Below are positions 1 to 11,610 of a stretch of 64,000 nt of DNA, in pieces (the stretch's first letter is position 1; each line of letters opens with the position of its first letter). Made by a program: the position numbers and the translations under genes. The notes under the pieces were generated by a model. It was not told the DNA's origin. It saw only the letters and a program-made list of their open reading frames with translations, and searched no databases. Origin of the DNA: Isoetes taiwanensis (taxonomy: Eukaryota; Streptophyta; Lycopodiopsida; Isoetales; Isoetaceae); contig JAJEKV010000028.1 in the NCBI GenBank assembly GCA_021234155.1, forward strand, positions 11,608,134 to 11,672,133. The letters run 5' to 3'.

Positions 1-799
1 TGATGGGACAAGTTCCTCCTTGTCACCCGGTCTAGTCCCGCCACCCACAACCAGGCGGGCTCCTGTGCATGGGCCGCATGTAATTGGGAACTAGTAGGCT
101 ATCTAGGATCATCTGCTACACAGGCTTTAGGCCTCTACCCCCCTTCCCAATACATGGAGGTCACAGAGTGAAATACAAATATCATCACAGAACTGAAATG
201 AATAACAACATCTAATCTACCTACCTAAACATCTAGAGTTAGGTTCCTTTGTTAGAGCTTATGATCTCGGGATCTATAAGGCCTCTATGGCTGAACTAAT
301 ATACTAAACCAGCCTATTGCCTAGCCAAAAGGCGGCTTTGCACAACAAAATGACTAGATACCTGGTCCTTGACCTGCTCCAGATCCTCGGAATGCATCCA
401 TGCCTCTGATCTTGCTGAAGACTGCTACTACTCGATGATCTGTTGTGCAAAGACGGCTTTTTAGAGCCTAGCAATGCGAATTGGGGTCTTGGCTTGGCCG
501 AAATGGCTCAAGAGAACCCTAAATGCGAGAAAAGGAAAGGTGCTCTAGGAAAAACCTAAATGCAAAGAGAAGAAAGGTTTAGGGTTTAAGGGGAAAGCCC
601 TTTTATAGAAACCCTTGAGGTTAGGCTAGACATTGGCCAAATGGGGTTTAGCCATTTGGCAATGGGGTCCATGGGTTTATAGTTGTGTATGTTTATTTAA
701 CATGCACAACATTCGAGGTTGGCCCCCTAGGTGCAACTCTTGGCCCCTAGGTGCAACCTTCTTCGGCTCTCAAGTACATGTCATCCGTGGCATGTACAT
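1..799. other. Non-coding, no feature recognised
   Basis: I see no coding stretch, repeat pair or element terminus here. A TATA-like run (around 601-607) precedes the hairpin at 800-854, but nothing ties it to a gene. It could be the remains of an LTR or the 5' flank of the plus-strand gene that ends at 3756. Confidence 0.3.
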
Positions 800-854
800 G
801 TGACGTGGCAGTATAATATACGTATTTGGATCGTATATTATGCTGGAACGTCAC
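800..854. repeat. 55-bp near-perfect hairpin
   Basis: GTGACGT (800-806) pairs with ACGTCAC (848-854). CAGTATAATATACG (809-822) pairs with CGTATATTATGCTG (832-845) with one mismatch, around a 9-base loop. Both strands therefore encode similar short peptides, which explains two overlapping antiparallel ORFs here; neither is a gene. It could be a small foldback element or a stem near the 5' end of the neighbouring gene. No target duplication was found. Confidence 0.6.
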
Positions 855-1208
855 ACAAATCCATCTTTTCGTGCAAAGTTTCATCTCTATTTTCGGGCCT
901 ATCTTCTTCAATTCGAAGTTCAACATTTTCAAGGTAAGCTGCAGCAATGGAGCGTTGTTTTTTGTACATAGCAGGGTTCTTTATATGCCCTGTAAGTAGC
1001 TTCAGTGAAGTATGTTTTATCCTTCTCTGTCATGGCTTATTTCTGTCCATTTACCTGCACAGAGAAATAGTGCACTCACCTCTACTCTGTTTCTGCTAAT
1101 GCCTAAGAATCCATCATAAAGGTGAAGACAATTATCTAAATCTGATTTTTTGATTTTTTTCTTTTTTTTTTTGTCCCCCCGTTTCTATGTGGGCGGTGGG
1201 TAACGCAG

Positions 1209-2393
1209 CGGCAGCACCTGCAGCTGCCGTTATACCGGGGATATGGTGCGAGGAGGGATGTCATTTATATCTTCAAGGCAGAGAGCTGCATATTTCGCCT
1301 TCAGAATTATGCTTCAAATCATCCTTTGTTTCCAGCAATCAATGCAGTAAGCACGGTTCTATCTCTGCCAACAAGTTCTGTGCAGCAAACTTTTTTCTTT
1401 TATGGAGCATTCAAATTTAAAAGCGTGAAACTAATCCATCTTCCTTTCCAAGTTCCATCTCTGCTCTGGTGAGACCACTCAAACCGAAAAGATTTGGTTT
1501 ATAATCATATAAGGATTCATTTATGCCCATAAATTTACTTGCAACTTTGGTGGCTTTGAATGCAGTAATTAGGTTACATCTGCGTTTTCCAAAGCAGGCA
1601 TAGACACAAGGTTCAGCGTAAGATCCTCCAAAGCAGGGCAGCTATTGTAAGTTGCACTGTTATTGATGGCTGACGGAACTTGCATACAGAAGAGTCCATG
1701 GCTGGTAGTGACTCCATTGGTACGAAAATACCTTGCTGCAGAACTGTTCATATTTTATTTTGGGTTCTTTGGTGCAGATTAAGTCGCTTATTCAAATTTG
1801 GAATCACATTTGGGGCAAAATTCACTGGTGCCGGACCATTTCCCTAAGCTGCATGATCCAGTGGAACTCTGCTTGATATTTTACCTTTCTCCATGTTAAT
1901 ACTTGCTCATGCATTCTTTGATTGTACTTTTTGAAAGAGCTATATTCATCTCAAAGATACCTGCAACAGTGCAAAAAATAGCTTGGGAATCTTTTTGCTT
2001 TCACTTGCTCCTCCTTGCCACATCTTGTAGCATCTTTTTAACTGCTTAGATAGACCGATGATCAAATGCTTTTGGATGATTTGATGCTAGAATAGAATAG
2101 AATAGAATAGTTTTGATGCTAGGAAGTTCTTACCTACAACTTGAGACTATAATCTATTTTTTTTTTTTGTATTTGGACCTACTATTCGTTTTTTGTTTCC
2201 TTGATCTTTGCCCTTGGCAAAATTTGATGCTTTGCTCCATAGGATGGTGAGAAAGTGCGGTCTGAGATGCGAATGGCTGGCAGAGCTTTGTTATTACTAA
2301 AGTATTGTAGATATTTTAGTCTCCTCCATCTCCACCTTTGGTATAAACGCTTTGAACTTGGCACTTCTACAAGGTATGGGGCCTCCTTCATTT

Positions 2394-2432
<39 letters not shown>

Positions 2433-3756
2433 AAGGACGTCAAGCTTTATTCACCAACTAGAAACCAGAGCAACATAAATGCAAAGACAGGATTATAACC
2501 CCAAAGGGACAAACCGATCCAACCGAGCACAACCACCGCCTATGCAAAAGAATGAATCAAGGTAAGTATGCCGGATCGGTAGATTTCTTCTCTTGATCAA
2601 GAGAAGAACAATTGTAAGCCATAACAATTTTATCTTGCTTCAATCAAGAACAACCTCATCTCGGCAAAGATCTATGCCCTTAAAGATAAACAACCTCCTT
2701 CTCTTCCGTGATTGACCATAAAAGCCACCGCATGCGAGATGAAAAGCTCAAGCTTCCGTTGTTTGGGCCAAGCATCGATAGATAGCAAGCAAAATTTGTC
2801 GGCTAGATCGAGACGTGCAAAAAGGGTCAACAACCAAGACCATGCCCGCCTCTCACACAAGAAAAACAATGCTCAATACTCTCAACCCTTTGCTGGCATA
2901 AAGGGCAGAGCTCTGAAATCCGATTATCCATTTTATGGACTAACCTGTTGACTCTGAGGCATCTATGGATCACTTGCCACTACAAAACTACTACTTTGGG
3001 GTGAAGCAGCTTATCCCATACCCATATCCAAACACTTTTCCATTGTGGCTGAGGGACCTGAAGATGCCATCTATTAGATGGAGGCAGGATTTCAGAATGC
3101 ACAAGCAATTTATACACAGAAGACACAAACCGCCCTGGCTGGATATCCTGATGGCAACCCCATATGACTACCTCAATCTGTGGACCAGAATCCTGTGGCA
3201 ACAATGCAGCCTCCTTCATTTGTGCCTTGAACTGCCTGGTAATTTCTTATTGCAGGTCATAGGAAGTTCTAATTGTGTCCTTGTGTCCTTTCTCTATTTA
3301 GGCCAATCCCTATTTTGATGTATTTATGCAGGTTTTGGATGTCAAATGTCAAAACCATAGACTGTGTTCAGACATTCAAGCCACCACATCCTCTTAGGGT
3401 AAGAATATTTTTCGTGTTATTCCAAAAAAATGTGGAACATGTAATCAATCATCTTCTAACTATTTAATGACCTAAAGTTATCTGAAGTTGGTATTCCAAC
3501 TTTTAGAAATGGTAGGTGAATATGTGTTGCTCTTTAGAAAATGCTGCTTGGCATTTCGTAAGTAATTCTGCAAATTTTAATTTTAATAATTTCGCAGGTA
3601 ATTTTGCAACTTTTAAGTGTGCAAGGTTTGCAAATATTCTATTTGTTAAGCATGTTTGTGTAATATTCACAGACAACCAAGATTGATTACTCCGAGTTTG
3701 TTAATCTCATCTTAAACATTGCAGAATTGTTGTCAGATCATTGTGGCAGTTATTAG
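1209..3756 (+). CDS. 3' exons of an unidentified multi-exon gene
   Basis: Three exons join in phase. They are 2243-2373 (acceptor CCATAG, donor GTATGG, ends two bases into a codon), 3332-3398 (acceptor TTATGCAG, donor GTAAGA) and 3673-3756 (acceptor TTCACAG, stop TAG at 3754). They give a 93-residue C-terminus with a hydrophobic, aromatic stretch (LLLLKYCRYFSLLHLHLWY), a cysteine-containing linker and an end rich in leucine and isoleucine. A further 46-codon open block at 1209-1346, between a CAG acceptor and a GTAAGC donor, is probably an upstream exon of the same gene. Exons between 1347 and 2242 and the start codon were not resolved. The intron after 2373 carries a LINE. I do not recognise the family. 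The exon joins are seen directly; that they form one gene is inferred. Confidence 0.5.
2395..3208 (-). mobile_element. 5'-truncated L1-type LINE tail with target duplication
   Basis: On the minus strand this is the 3' end of an L1-type LINE. A poly(A) tail of 37 (T run 2395-2431) follows decayed coding sequence for the zf-RVT zinc-binding domain. The stretch WDKLLHPKV lies near 2990-3020 and a CPLC...ESIEHCF finger near 2900. A closely related copy lies at 61194-61910. The insert is flanked by a perfect 15-bp duplication, GCCTCCTTCATTTGT (2381-2395 and 3209-3223). Poly(A), severe 5' truncation and a variable target duplication are the hallmarks of target-primed reverse transcription. It lies in an intron of the plus-strand gene, about 22 bp after its splice donor. 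Confidence 0.88.
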
Positions 3757-5060
3757 TGTTCTCACAGCTCTTGCAAGTTCTTTGTTAGAGGTGCTTTTGC
3801 AGGAACAATGACATTAGATGTTATTTGCATTCAGCTTCACAAAAATTACAGTAAGAAACAAGAATGCTTTTTGATAGTGTATTTCTTAGTGGGTGATGTG
3901 TAAATCTTTGCAAAGAAATCAAAATTGATAATTTGAGCTAGATATGTTTATGTTGAATTAAATCTATTTTGATATTGTGAGCAAAAAAAGAAAAGAAAAG
4001 GGGGAAGCATTCTCTTAATTTGTGAACTTCATTATTTATGCACAATGTTGTAAGCCTTTAGCCTTCTGAAAAAACGACATTAACATTATCTCAATCTTAC
4101 GAGTTGTATGCAGAGTAGCCTTCGGAAAATGCTGACATTAACATTGTCTTTATCTTAGGGCCTTGCATTGGTTGGCAGATAGATCCAAAGCCATGTATGC
4201 AAGGATAGAAAGCAGTATGTTCAAAGACATGTTGGGTTTATTTAAATGTGTTTAATATTGTACAAGGCTTTCAAATACTAGAGTCCATGTATTTTCCCAA
4301 GGTATCCATTTGTTTTGTAAGGTGATTATTGTGCTATAGTTGATTCTGAACATCAATATATTTGTGAGGTACATATAATCTCATCTTGACTATAAATTTG
4401 GCATCATGCCTTTAGAAAATGTATAGGGTTGGACATATGCACATATTATGCCTATTAATTCACTGCCCAACAAGTCGATTTTTATTGAGATACATATAAT
4501 CCTATTATGGATATAAAGCTGGGCATGGTGCCTTTAGAAGAATATCAATGTATATAGTTAGATATATTCAATATCATGCCTAATATATTATTGCCCAATA
4601 AGTCGATGCATTTCATTGATGACATTAAAAGCAAGTCTTATGGCTAAATTCTATTAATATGAATGCGAGTCTTTATCGTTGAACTCATGTATTATTATAT
4701 TTGGGCCGTTAGATGCATGGATATTTCATGGGATATGCCAAGGCATGGGATCATGTCCCCTCATCGAAGCGCTTGACAGGGTCAAATGCTTATATGGCTC
4801 TATTCTTTAGGGTCAAGAAAACCTTCCTTAAGATATGCAACAAATACACAGTTGACTTCCAATATACAAATATGCCTTCCATGATCTTGGAAATAGTACA
4901 ATGCTCACAAGGTACGATATATGGAGAGCGGATGGCGCTTAGGGCTGCCGGCGGTTTTCCTTGTAACTTGAGCATCTGGACTCCATTTTTTATGATCTTT
5001 AGTTCGTTGGAAAGCTTGTCCTGAGAGCTCTCCATCAACATCAATTTTGTTAGGGTTTTC
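3757..5060. other. AT-rich intergenic stretch
   Basis: This stretch follows the stop of the plus-strand gene. Two loosely similar blocks around 4360-4460 and 4490-4590 share TACATATAATC...GGCAT...GCCTTTAGAA, so there is an old local duplication. No gene is supported; the short ORFs at 4713-5044 run on both strands and match nothing I know. Confidence 0.35.
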
Positions 5061-5067
5061 TATCAGG

Positions 5068-5560
5068 TTAGGGGCCGGATTTGTGTCTGTTTGCTTTCGG
5101 CCAGTTAGGGATGGGGAAGACAGATATTGCTCCAGCAGCCAAGGTGGCAGCAAAACGGCGTTCCTTAGATAATATGTTTGGAGGGCTAATATCCCTATTC
5201 ATATTCAGAGAGTCATAATTATTAGCTGGGGCACAAGATATTTGCATTTTCTGCTGTCCCTTGACTGTCCTATTGCTGCTTTCCATGAGATTGACTTGCT
5301 GTCTGACTTGCTGTTTGACTTGCTGATTGACTTCCTTATCATCAGTCTGATTGATGTCATAGCTCACATTCTTGGCTGTGGAAGGTGAAATCTCCTTGCA
5401 TGCTTCATACCAGAAGTGTCTGACCCTACAGTTTTGACAATGAGGAGGCAAACCAGCCCATCTAAGAGAAAGGGAGGCTTTTTGACCAAAAACATCAAGA
5501 AAAGGAATTTGGAGGGGGACATCTTTGGATATATCACCCAAATCTCTACCAACAAGGGGG
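5068..5560 (-). mobile_element. LINE ORF1 fragment with zinc knuckle
   Basis: This minus-strand frame of 157 codons resembles the nucleic-acid-binding ORF1 protein of plant L1 LINEs. A segment LSLRWAGLPPHC is followed by a CCHC-like knuckle (CQNC...H...C, with the histidine shifted one place from the usual CX2CX4HX4C). A polar tail rich in Q, V and N follows, with a short repeat QVKQQVRQQV. There is no upstream RNA-binding half and no downstream ORF2, so it is a fragment. The 5' side ends abruptly in an AT-rich array at about 5570. The class is inferred from the knuckle and its context alone. Confidence 0.5.
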
Positions 5561-5569
5561 CAGCTTATA

Positions 5570-5960
5570 TAATTGTATATATATTAGATAGATAGATATA
5601 AGAGATATCATATATGTCACCTAGTATATGTGACATATCACTATATTACACATAATATATCATAGTATATGACATCATTATGTGTCACATGCATAATAGA
5701 TGTGCCACATAGTATATGTGACATATGCCATAGTATATGACGTCAGTACGTGTCACATGGTATATGTGATATATCACGATATTATATGACATTTAATATG
5801 ACTATCATTCTAATGCCAAATGGAATATGGCATATAATATGACTTACGACATAAGACTTAAGAAGTAATACATATAATATGGCTTACTCCACATGATTTA
5901 AGACATAACATGCCTGTCATATGTCATTTACAACATATGTATAAGAAGCATGAGGGTTGA
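5570..5960. repeat. AT-rich degenerate array around TATGTGACATAT
   Basis: The stretch is built from many variants of TATATGTGACATAT and its complement (for example at 5618-5632, 5713-5727 and 5758-5772), mixed with TAGATAGATA. It is a decayed simple-sequence or minisatellite array and contains nothing coding. Confidence 0.55.
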
Positions 5961-6394
5961 GTTTGTGCTTTCAATTACTAAATTGAACTGCTTATCGATG
6001 TTTTAGACTTTCTATAGTTGCAAGTTGACTAGAATGTAAGCTTACAATTTAGTTATGCGGGTTCACTACTTTGTATGTGTACTTTCCTTATTATGCATTT
6101 TGCCATGTAGGATATCAAGGCAGTATTCTACTGATTTAAAACCATATGATATATCTTTCTGTATTAGCATTGCAATTGGCTTGGGGACGGCCATTTCACA
6201 GACTATGACTTGTATTTATAATAATGGCATGGAAGTATACACAATCTTTGTACCAAAATCATACAAACCTATGATAGACCTATGAATTGAAAATGACACT
6301 TGGCTTCTTTCATCATTATGATATTATAAGGGTTTGATTTGGAAATCTGATTATCTTAGACTTGTATTATATGTGTAGGATCTTGTCTCTTCTT

Positions 6395-6575
6395 ATCCTA
6401 TATGATTGTACAATCTAACAGCATACTTATTACTGCTAAGATTTTTCCCTCGAAAACCCTTCGGGGTGGGGTTTTTAATCCTGACAATAATACGCTTGCT
6501 GCTCTCTTTGTTTGGGTCCCATAGGCCAATTGGTCTCTGTTAACGCTAAAAATACGTTCTATTCTATTCTTTGTA
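6395..6575 (+). mobile_element. 3' UTR fragment of the hairpin LINE family
   Basis: This segment aligns by eye with the 3' end of the LINE at 57.8-60.97 kb. It has the same order: TTGTAC, ACAGCAT-like, TTATTACTG, a TTTTTCCCTCGAAAACCC block, TTCGGGG, GGGTTTTT, the inverse of TTATTACTG, GGTCCCATAGGCC, then a short-repeat tail (TTCTA here, ATTCTC there). The hairpin spans 6426-6494 with a UUCG loop. No LINE coding sequence precedes it, so it is a strongly 5'-truncated insertion. Confidence 0.65.
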
Positions 6576-6869
6576 GTTAGATATATTGGAACCATGTGTC
6601 ATTAAATTTTGACTTTGATTTAAGAGACATATCCATTAGGAGACACTACCCTCCTCCACCCACTGCCCTTTAATGATCGACTTGGCCAATGAAGGTAAGT
6701 GTGAGCATTTGGTGGTCCATTGGAGTCCTTTTGGTGGTGTATTGAATTGCCAATCACAAGACATCCAAAAAATGTAGGCACTATAATAAATCACTGAAAA
6801 ACCCCTACAGATGTGGTTTTTTATTCTAAAACTTTCATTCTTAATAAAAACCACATAACATAGTGATTT

Positions 6870-7245
6870 CCATAAGTAGCACGTGGTTATTGAAGTTGGT
6901 TTTTTGTTATAGCATGGTTTATTAAAACTGATTAGTTTATTATATGCTTTCTAACATCAATGATGGTCATTCTTGTTGGTTTTCTAGCATAGAATGGCTT
7001 ATGAAATTGACAGTGGTTTGTAGCATGGTTTTCAACGCCATGTTGAACATGGTAATGGTTGTCTATGTTGGTTTTGTATTATCCATAGCCTAGAGAAGTT
7101 GAAGTAGTTTATAACATGGGTTTTAATACCAATTATGCTATGGTGGTTATTCATGCTAGTTTTCTATTATCATAATGTCGGTTATAAATTGGTTGTGGTT
7201 TGTAGCATAGTTAATTGTCATGGTAAGTATTCATAAGTATCACCT
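6870..7245. repeat. About four degenerate ~100-bp tandem repeats
   Basis: Repeated order of GTGGTTATT, TGTTGGTTTT, TATTAT or TAGCAT, ATGGTTTAT and GTGGTTTGTAGCATGG recurs about every 95-105 bp (near 6885, 6965, 7050 and 7145). The units are diverged. No open frame persists through them. Confidence 0.5.
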
Positions 7246-7561
7246 AAAATGATGTGTCTATCCATAATGCTTACTTCATGAGGCACCCCGTTGGTCTCTT
7301 GGCCGACATTTTTGACATTTCGTAGTTTTGTTATTTGCTTTCCTTAGCTATTTTCTTCTCATTTTAAACCTTCGATTTTCCTATAAATTTGCTTGCCTTT
7401 CCCAAACCTTTGATTTTCCTATTCCTATCTTCTTATCTTTGAGTTTCCTTTCCTTTACCTATATAGATTGAATGAAATTGAGTAAATGTATACCCACATC
7501 AACACCAGATTCAGGATCTGCAAAGGTCTATAGGTATGGACAAAAAATTTTAATAAGATAA

Positions 7562-7591
7562 CTAGTAATGGGTGCCCGGCGTTGCCGGGTA
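7562..7591 (-). mobile_element. Helitron-like 3' terminus
   Basis: On the minus strand a GC hairpin CCCGGC-AAC-GCCGGG (7589-7575) is followed by a short spacer and CTAG (7565-7562), then T. This is the layout of a Helitron 3' end: hairpin, then CTRR, inserted before T. The same hairpin and end occur in the opposite orientation at 45556-45583, so two members of one family are present. The 5' TC end and the element's length could not be fixed. Confidence 0.5.
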
Positions 7592-7750
7592 TAGGTACCA
7601 ATATAAGTTAACACGAAGCATTAGCTGGAGGGACTAGTCAAACGTTTGGCTTTATATAGCGAACTTTAAAATTTAAGTTGAGATGTTGTCAGGGTTTGAG
7701 TTTTGTATTTAGTTAATGTGGGCATTTTACGTTTAATGATGAATGTAAAG

Positions 7751-7836
7751 GAAATGATAATTTATTGCAAAGTTGTGATTAAAAGAAGTCATGGAAATGA
7801 TAATTTATTGCAAAGTTGTGATTAAAAGACGTCATG
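7751..7836. repeat. 43-bp tandem duplication
   Basis: GAAATGATAATTTATTGCAA and the following bases through GTCATG occur twice in direct succession with one substitution (AGAAGTC against AGACGTC). A CAATT microsatellite follows at about 7843-7860. Confidence 0.7.
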
Positions 7837-7860
7837 TTGTGATTCAATTCAATTCAATTC

Positions 7861-9400
7861 TGGTGTATGGTTCTAATTGCGATGCATAAAGATAGATGAA
7901 CTCAATAATAAGGGTTTTAGCAACAATATAAAAAGTGCAATTCACAGCATTGCACAAAATAAAAATAAATAGTCTGCATTAGAGAGAGTGCAATTTTTTG
8001 TCTACTAAACTATCCTCCCTTATCAGCTATGAATAATGCTAGACATTTCAAAGATATTATCTGACATATGAAGGAGCATGAACAACATTCAAGTTGCATT
8101 GATAAGGAGTCTTAGTTATTCGATTTGGACTTGTATACCAATTGTTGCTTGTAAGTTATTGATTCATTATAATGACAAAGACAAATATAGAACGTAATGT
8201 ATTTTGTGAATGTAAAGAAATAGTGAGCACCTGAAAATAAAGACATTTTGCCGGATTCAACTAAAAGCCACTGTATGTGTATCAACTTGTGCAAAATTGT
8301 GCATCTTACCTCTTATTCCAACAGTCACGTAAATACCAGAAAATAGTACCACTTATGTGAAGCATTAACAATGTGGAGCTTTACCATGGTCTTGGCCATT
8401 TAAATAATCATACGGTAATATACACACAGAACTTGAAAATTCTCAGATTTCAAGCCAAAGGAGTTGGGGAAGTTGGAACCATCCTTGCCCATGTGCATTG
8501 TGTATTAGAGCTATAAAGCAGTAATTTTAGATGAATACCCCTGCATCAAAATGTTTTGAATTCTTAAAAGCTCCTTAAAAGCCTGATAGATATGTGTTTC
8601 TTATGCGGGCCTCTGTAAGCAATTGCTTCTGCTATTTTCTTTGCTATATATTTACCTGCATTTGTGCAAGCAACACCTCAATGCTTAAAGCATGTTCCTG
8701 ACTTCTCTGACCCTTATGTTCAGTAGTTGATTGCAAGAATTTAACACTAGACCTGTCCCATGATGGACCATTAAAGGGCATTTTGAAGGTTCACAAAAAA
8801 CATTATATAAAATCAAGAACACAAAAACTAGCCAAACCCTTTCTAAGAGTTCGCTTCACATGAAAAATACACAAAAATGTATCAGGTCCCATTCTTGTGA
8901 GTTATGCTCTAGCAAACCCAAGGGGGTCAAGTACCAAAAGCTTCATGATCACACAAAGTAAAACTGTCTTTGCGAAAAGATTTTCTTGATTTTTTTGGTT
9001 ATAATGTTATTTTTCTACACGAGATATAGAGCAAGGCACAAAAAACCACATCTCAATTCGAACTCTGCGAAGGAAGAGCAATTCAAACATGACAGGGTCA
9101 AAACTGTCCTCTGCCTTCTGAGAACCAATACTGGTTCCCAGAAAGTAGTTGTGATATAAAAACAACAACTTTCAGAAGGAGATCAATGGCAGAAGCAACA
9201 TCGTGGAGAGTAGTAGGACCTATAACTGCAACTGATGGTGCTAAGGGTGACACCACTGGAACTGTATGTAGAGCATCTTCCATAGCCGAGTAATACAAAG
9301 CAATCGGCAAAGGTTGATCATGAATAGATGAAGAAGTAACAATGGGAGCTTGAACCTGGGAAGAATATTGAACAGATGCCTGAGATGCACGAGTACCTCG
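7861..9400. other. Intergenic, no gene seen
   Basis: The stretch is AT-rich without a convincing frame. A minus-strand frame at 9098-9532 (about 145 codons, low in charged residues) has no recognisable domain and overlaps the start of the LINE on the other strand; I do not call it a gene. Confidence 0.35.
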
Positions 9401-9410
9401 ATGAAAGCTA

Positions 9411-10402
9411 ATGAAAGCCTCCTTATCAGGAAATAGACGAGCTAATTCTGGACCATTCAGAAGCTTAAGATCCAGCTTTTTATACCAAGGCCCGCACAGG
9501 GGTAAGAGTAGTTCATTAATCAAGAAAGACAATCATGAAAAGGTCTTAAATCAGGTCTCTCTGACCAATGATCAGCTCATTTGTGAGGTAATTGATCCTA
9601 AGGATACGTTGGTGGAAATGGTGCCTGCTCCAATTCCTGCTACAGCAAGTGATAATAATCACTCTATGCCAAATGAGAGGACCTTGGTCTTATGCAATCC
9701 TCCTAATGAAGACTCAAGGGACAGCATCAAACATCTAAATGGTAACACCAACCAATTTCAGGTATTGGCTAACCTTAATTCTGAGATAGATTTGGATATA
9801 TTATTGGGCAATTCTTATAATGATCTAAACAACCATTGCCAGTCCCCCTTTATTGATCTCTCCCCAGCCTCCGATCCCTTTCTCCACCATCTCTCATAGA
9901 CAGAAATATTGCTGAGCAATTAGCTTCCTTGCAAGAAGGTCTTTGCTCTCAACCACAGCAAGCATGCCATTTCAACATTTTGGATGAAGAGATTGTGCAA
10001 GATACTCCAGAAAGAGAGCTGGTGGATTATGAACATGGTCAGGATCATTCCAGCAATATGTTAGAGGAAACTCATGAGGTGGCTGCTGAACTATCAGGTC
10101 AGGTTCTCTCTCCTCCTTGTCATAATTATATGGAAACTCCTAACATTAATTGTGATCTTCCTGCTAGCATAAATAAAATGTTTCAATTCATCCCTGGAGG
10201 GGTTTCTGATGTCAGTGATGAAGAAATTGATAAAGAGAATTGGGAGGGAGATAAATATCTAGCTGAGTGTCCCCTTAAAGAAGATATCTCCAGATCTACC
10301 TCTACTAGAGAGAAAAAATTGGCTAAGGCCAAAAAGTATGATACTCCCCTGTCTGAGCTCATAAATTTACATAATACCCCTGCTGCGGAACACAAGAAGT
10401 AA
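9411..10402 (+). pseudogene. LINE ORF1 C-terminal half (decayed)
   Basis: Two frames, 9411-9899 and 9929-10402, are separated by one stop. Together they encode an acidic, proline- and asparagine-rich, low-complexity chain with no catalytic motif, ending in a lysine-rich stretch (REKKLAKAKKYD). Plant L1 ORF1 proteins have such a disordered region between the zinc knuckle and ORF2. The knuckle and RNA-binding part are absent. The ORF2 endonuclease start lies 80 bp downstream. The assignment rests on position and composition. Confidence 0.55.
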
Positions 10403-10481
10403 AATTAGGAAGGGGAAAGGGAAAAAGAAAAGATATTAATCTTTGCCCTGCCTCTTTTCTTCTGTCCTTCCTAAGTTATCC

Positions 10482-11602
10482 ATGAAGATCATCTCCTGGA
10501 ATGTTAGGGGTATTAAAGGCCCAATCAAAAGAAGACGTGCCATCTCCCAACTTAGAAATTATAACTCTGATATAATTCTGCTGCAGGAAGTTAAGCTTCC
10601 TAAATTTGAAATTTCCAATCTTGGAGATTGGATTTACCCTGGAGCCTCTTCCACCTGGATTGAGGCCTCTGGTAGAAGTGGAGGTATTATTATGATATGG
10701 AAAAATCTGATACATCTCTCTTTCTTTAACTCCCCCTCTAAAATGTGGCAAGCTGTCATTTTTCAGTTACAAGATTCTATCTTTGGGGTTATCAATATTT
10801 ATGCCTCCACCTGCCCAAAAGAAAGGGAAGTTCTCTGGTCTGAAATTAGAACTTGGATGCATGCTAATCCTATTTTGGACTGGATTGTTGGGGGGGGGAC
10901 TTTAATAATACTCCCTCCTGGAATATGAAACTTGGCAATCATCTCAATATGTCTACAATTGAGAGAACTAATTGGGACTATACCTGGTCTAATAAGCAAA
11001 AAGGTGACAAAAGAGTCTATTGTACCCTGGATAGATTCTATGTTTGCAGTCCAACCTCATCTCTTTGGGATAATTGCTATGTTACTAGTGATGAAGGAAA
11101 TATAATTTCTTACCATCAGCCTCAATTCTTATGTACTAAGCAATTGACTCAAACTCCCAGGGATGGTAATGTTTCTTATAAATTTAATTGTGCTCTTCTA
11201 GAAAATGAATCCTTTGTCAGAGACTTCAAGGAATTTTATCTCCATATCCCTGATGAAGGTAATCAGCAGTCAATGAAAAGATTTTATGGCAAAATTAAGA
11301 AGGTCAAGAGCTGGATTAAGGATTGGTCTAAAAGCAAACATTTGGCTAAAATCAATGAAAAAGAGCAACTACTCTCCAAGATGAGGGATATTAGATCTCT
11401 CCTACAAGAAGATCCTCACAATCTAAACCTGCATATTGGTGAGGAACTTCTTGAGAATTATCTGAAAAGTGTTGAAGAAATTGAGGCCAAAAGCTCTTCT
11501 ATCAAATGCAAGATTAAATTTAATAAGGACATGGACTATGGTAGCTCCAGTTTCTTTTTTAAAATGGCTAAAGTCAGACTCCTCAGGAATGCTATCACTT
11601 AA
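10482..11602 (+). pseudogene. LINE ORF2 apurinic-type endonuclease part
   Basis: The start fits the L1 endonuclease opening MKIISWNVRGIKGP. The catalytic-site motif LLQEVKL follows, then GRSGGIIMIW and VINIY.S. The frame breaks at a nine-G run (10890-10898); reading one base over restores the conserved GGDFNN metal-binding motif, so a single extra G disabled it. The second frame (10925-11602) carries the end of the domain (DYTWSNK, LDRFYV) and the linker to the reverse transcriptase. It ends at TAA (11600-11602), 12 bp before a transposon insertion. The intact domain nicks target DNA. Confidence 0.85.
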
Positions 11603-11610
11603 GTTAAGAC

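Noticed and set aside
2094-2112. TAGAA microsatellite as an element boundary
   Set aside because: It is a simple repeat with no paired terminus or target duplication.
6426-6494. Bacterial-type rho-independent terminator (GC stem and T-run)
   Set aside because: The same hairpin lies in LINE 3' UTRs of a plant genome; the T-run is part of the pairing stem.
9098-9532. Minus-strand ORF of 144 codons
   Set aside because: It has no domain, lacks a usual start context and overlaps the LINE ORF1 start on the other strand. It might be real but cannot be supported.
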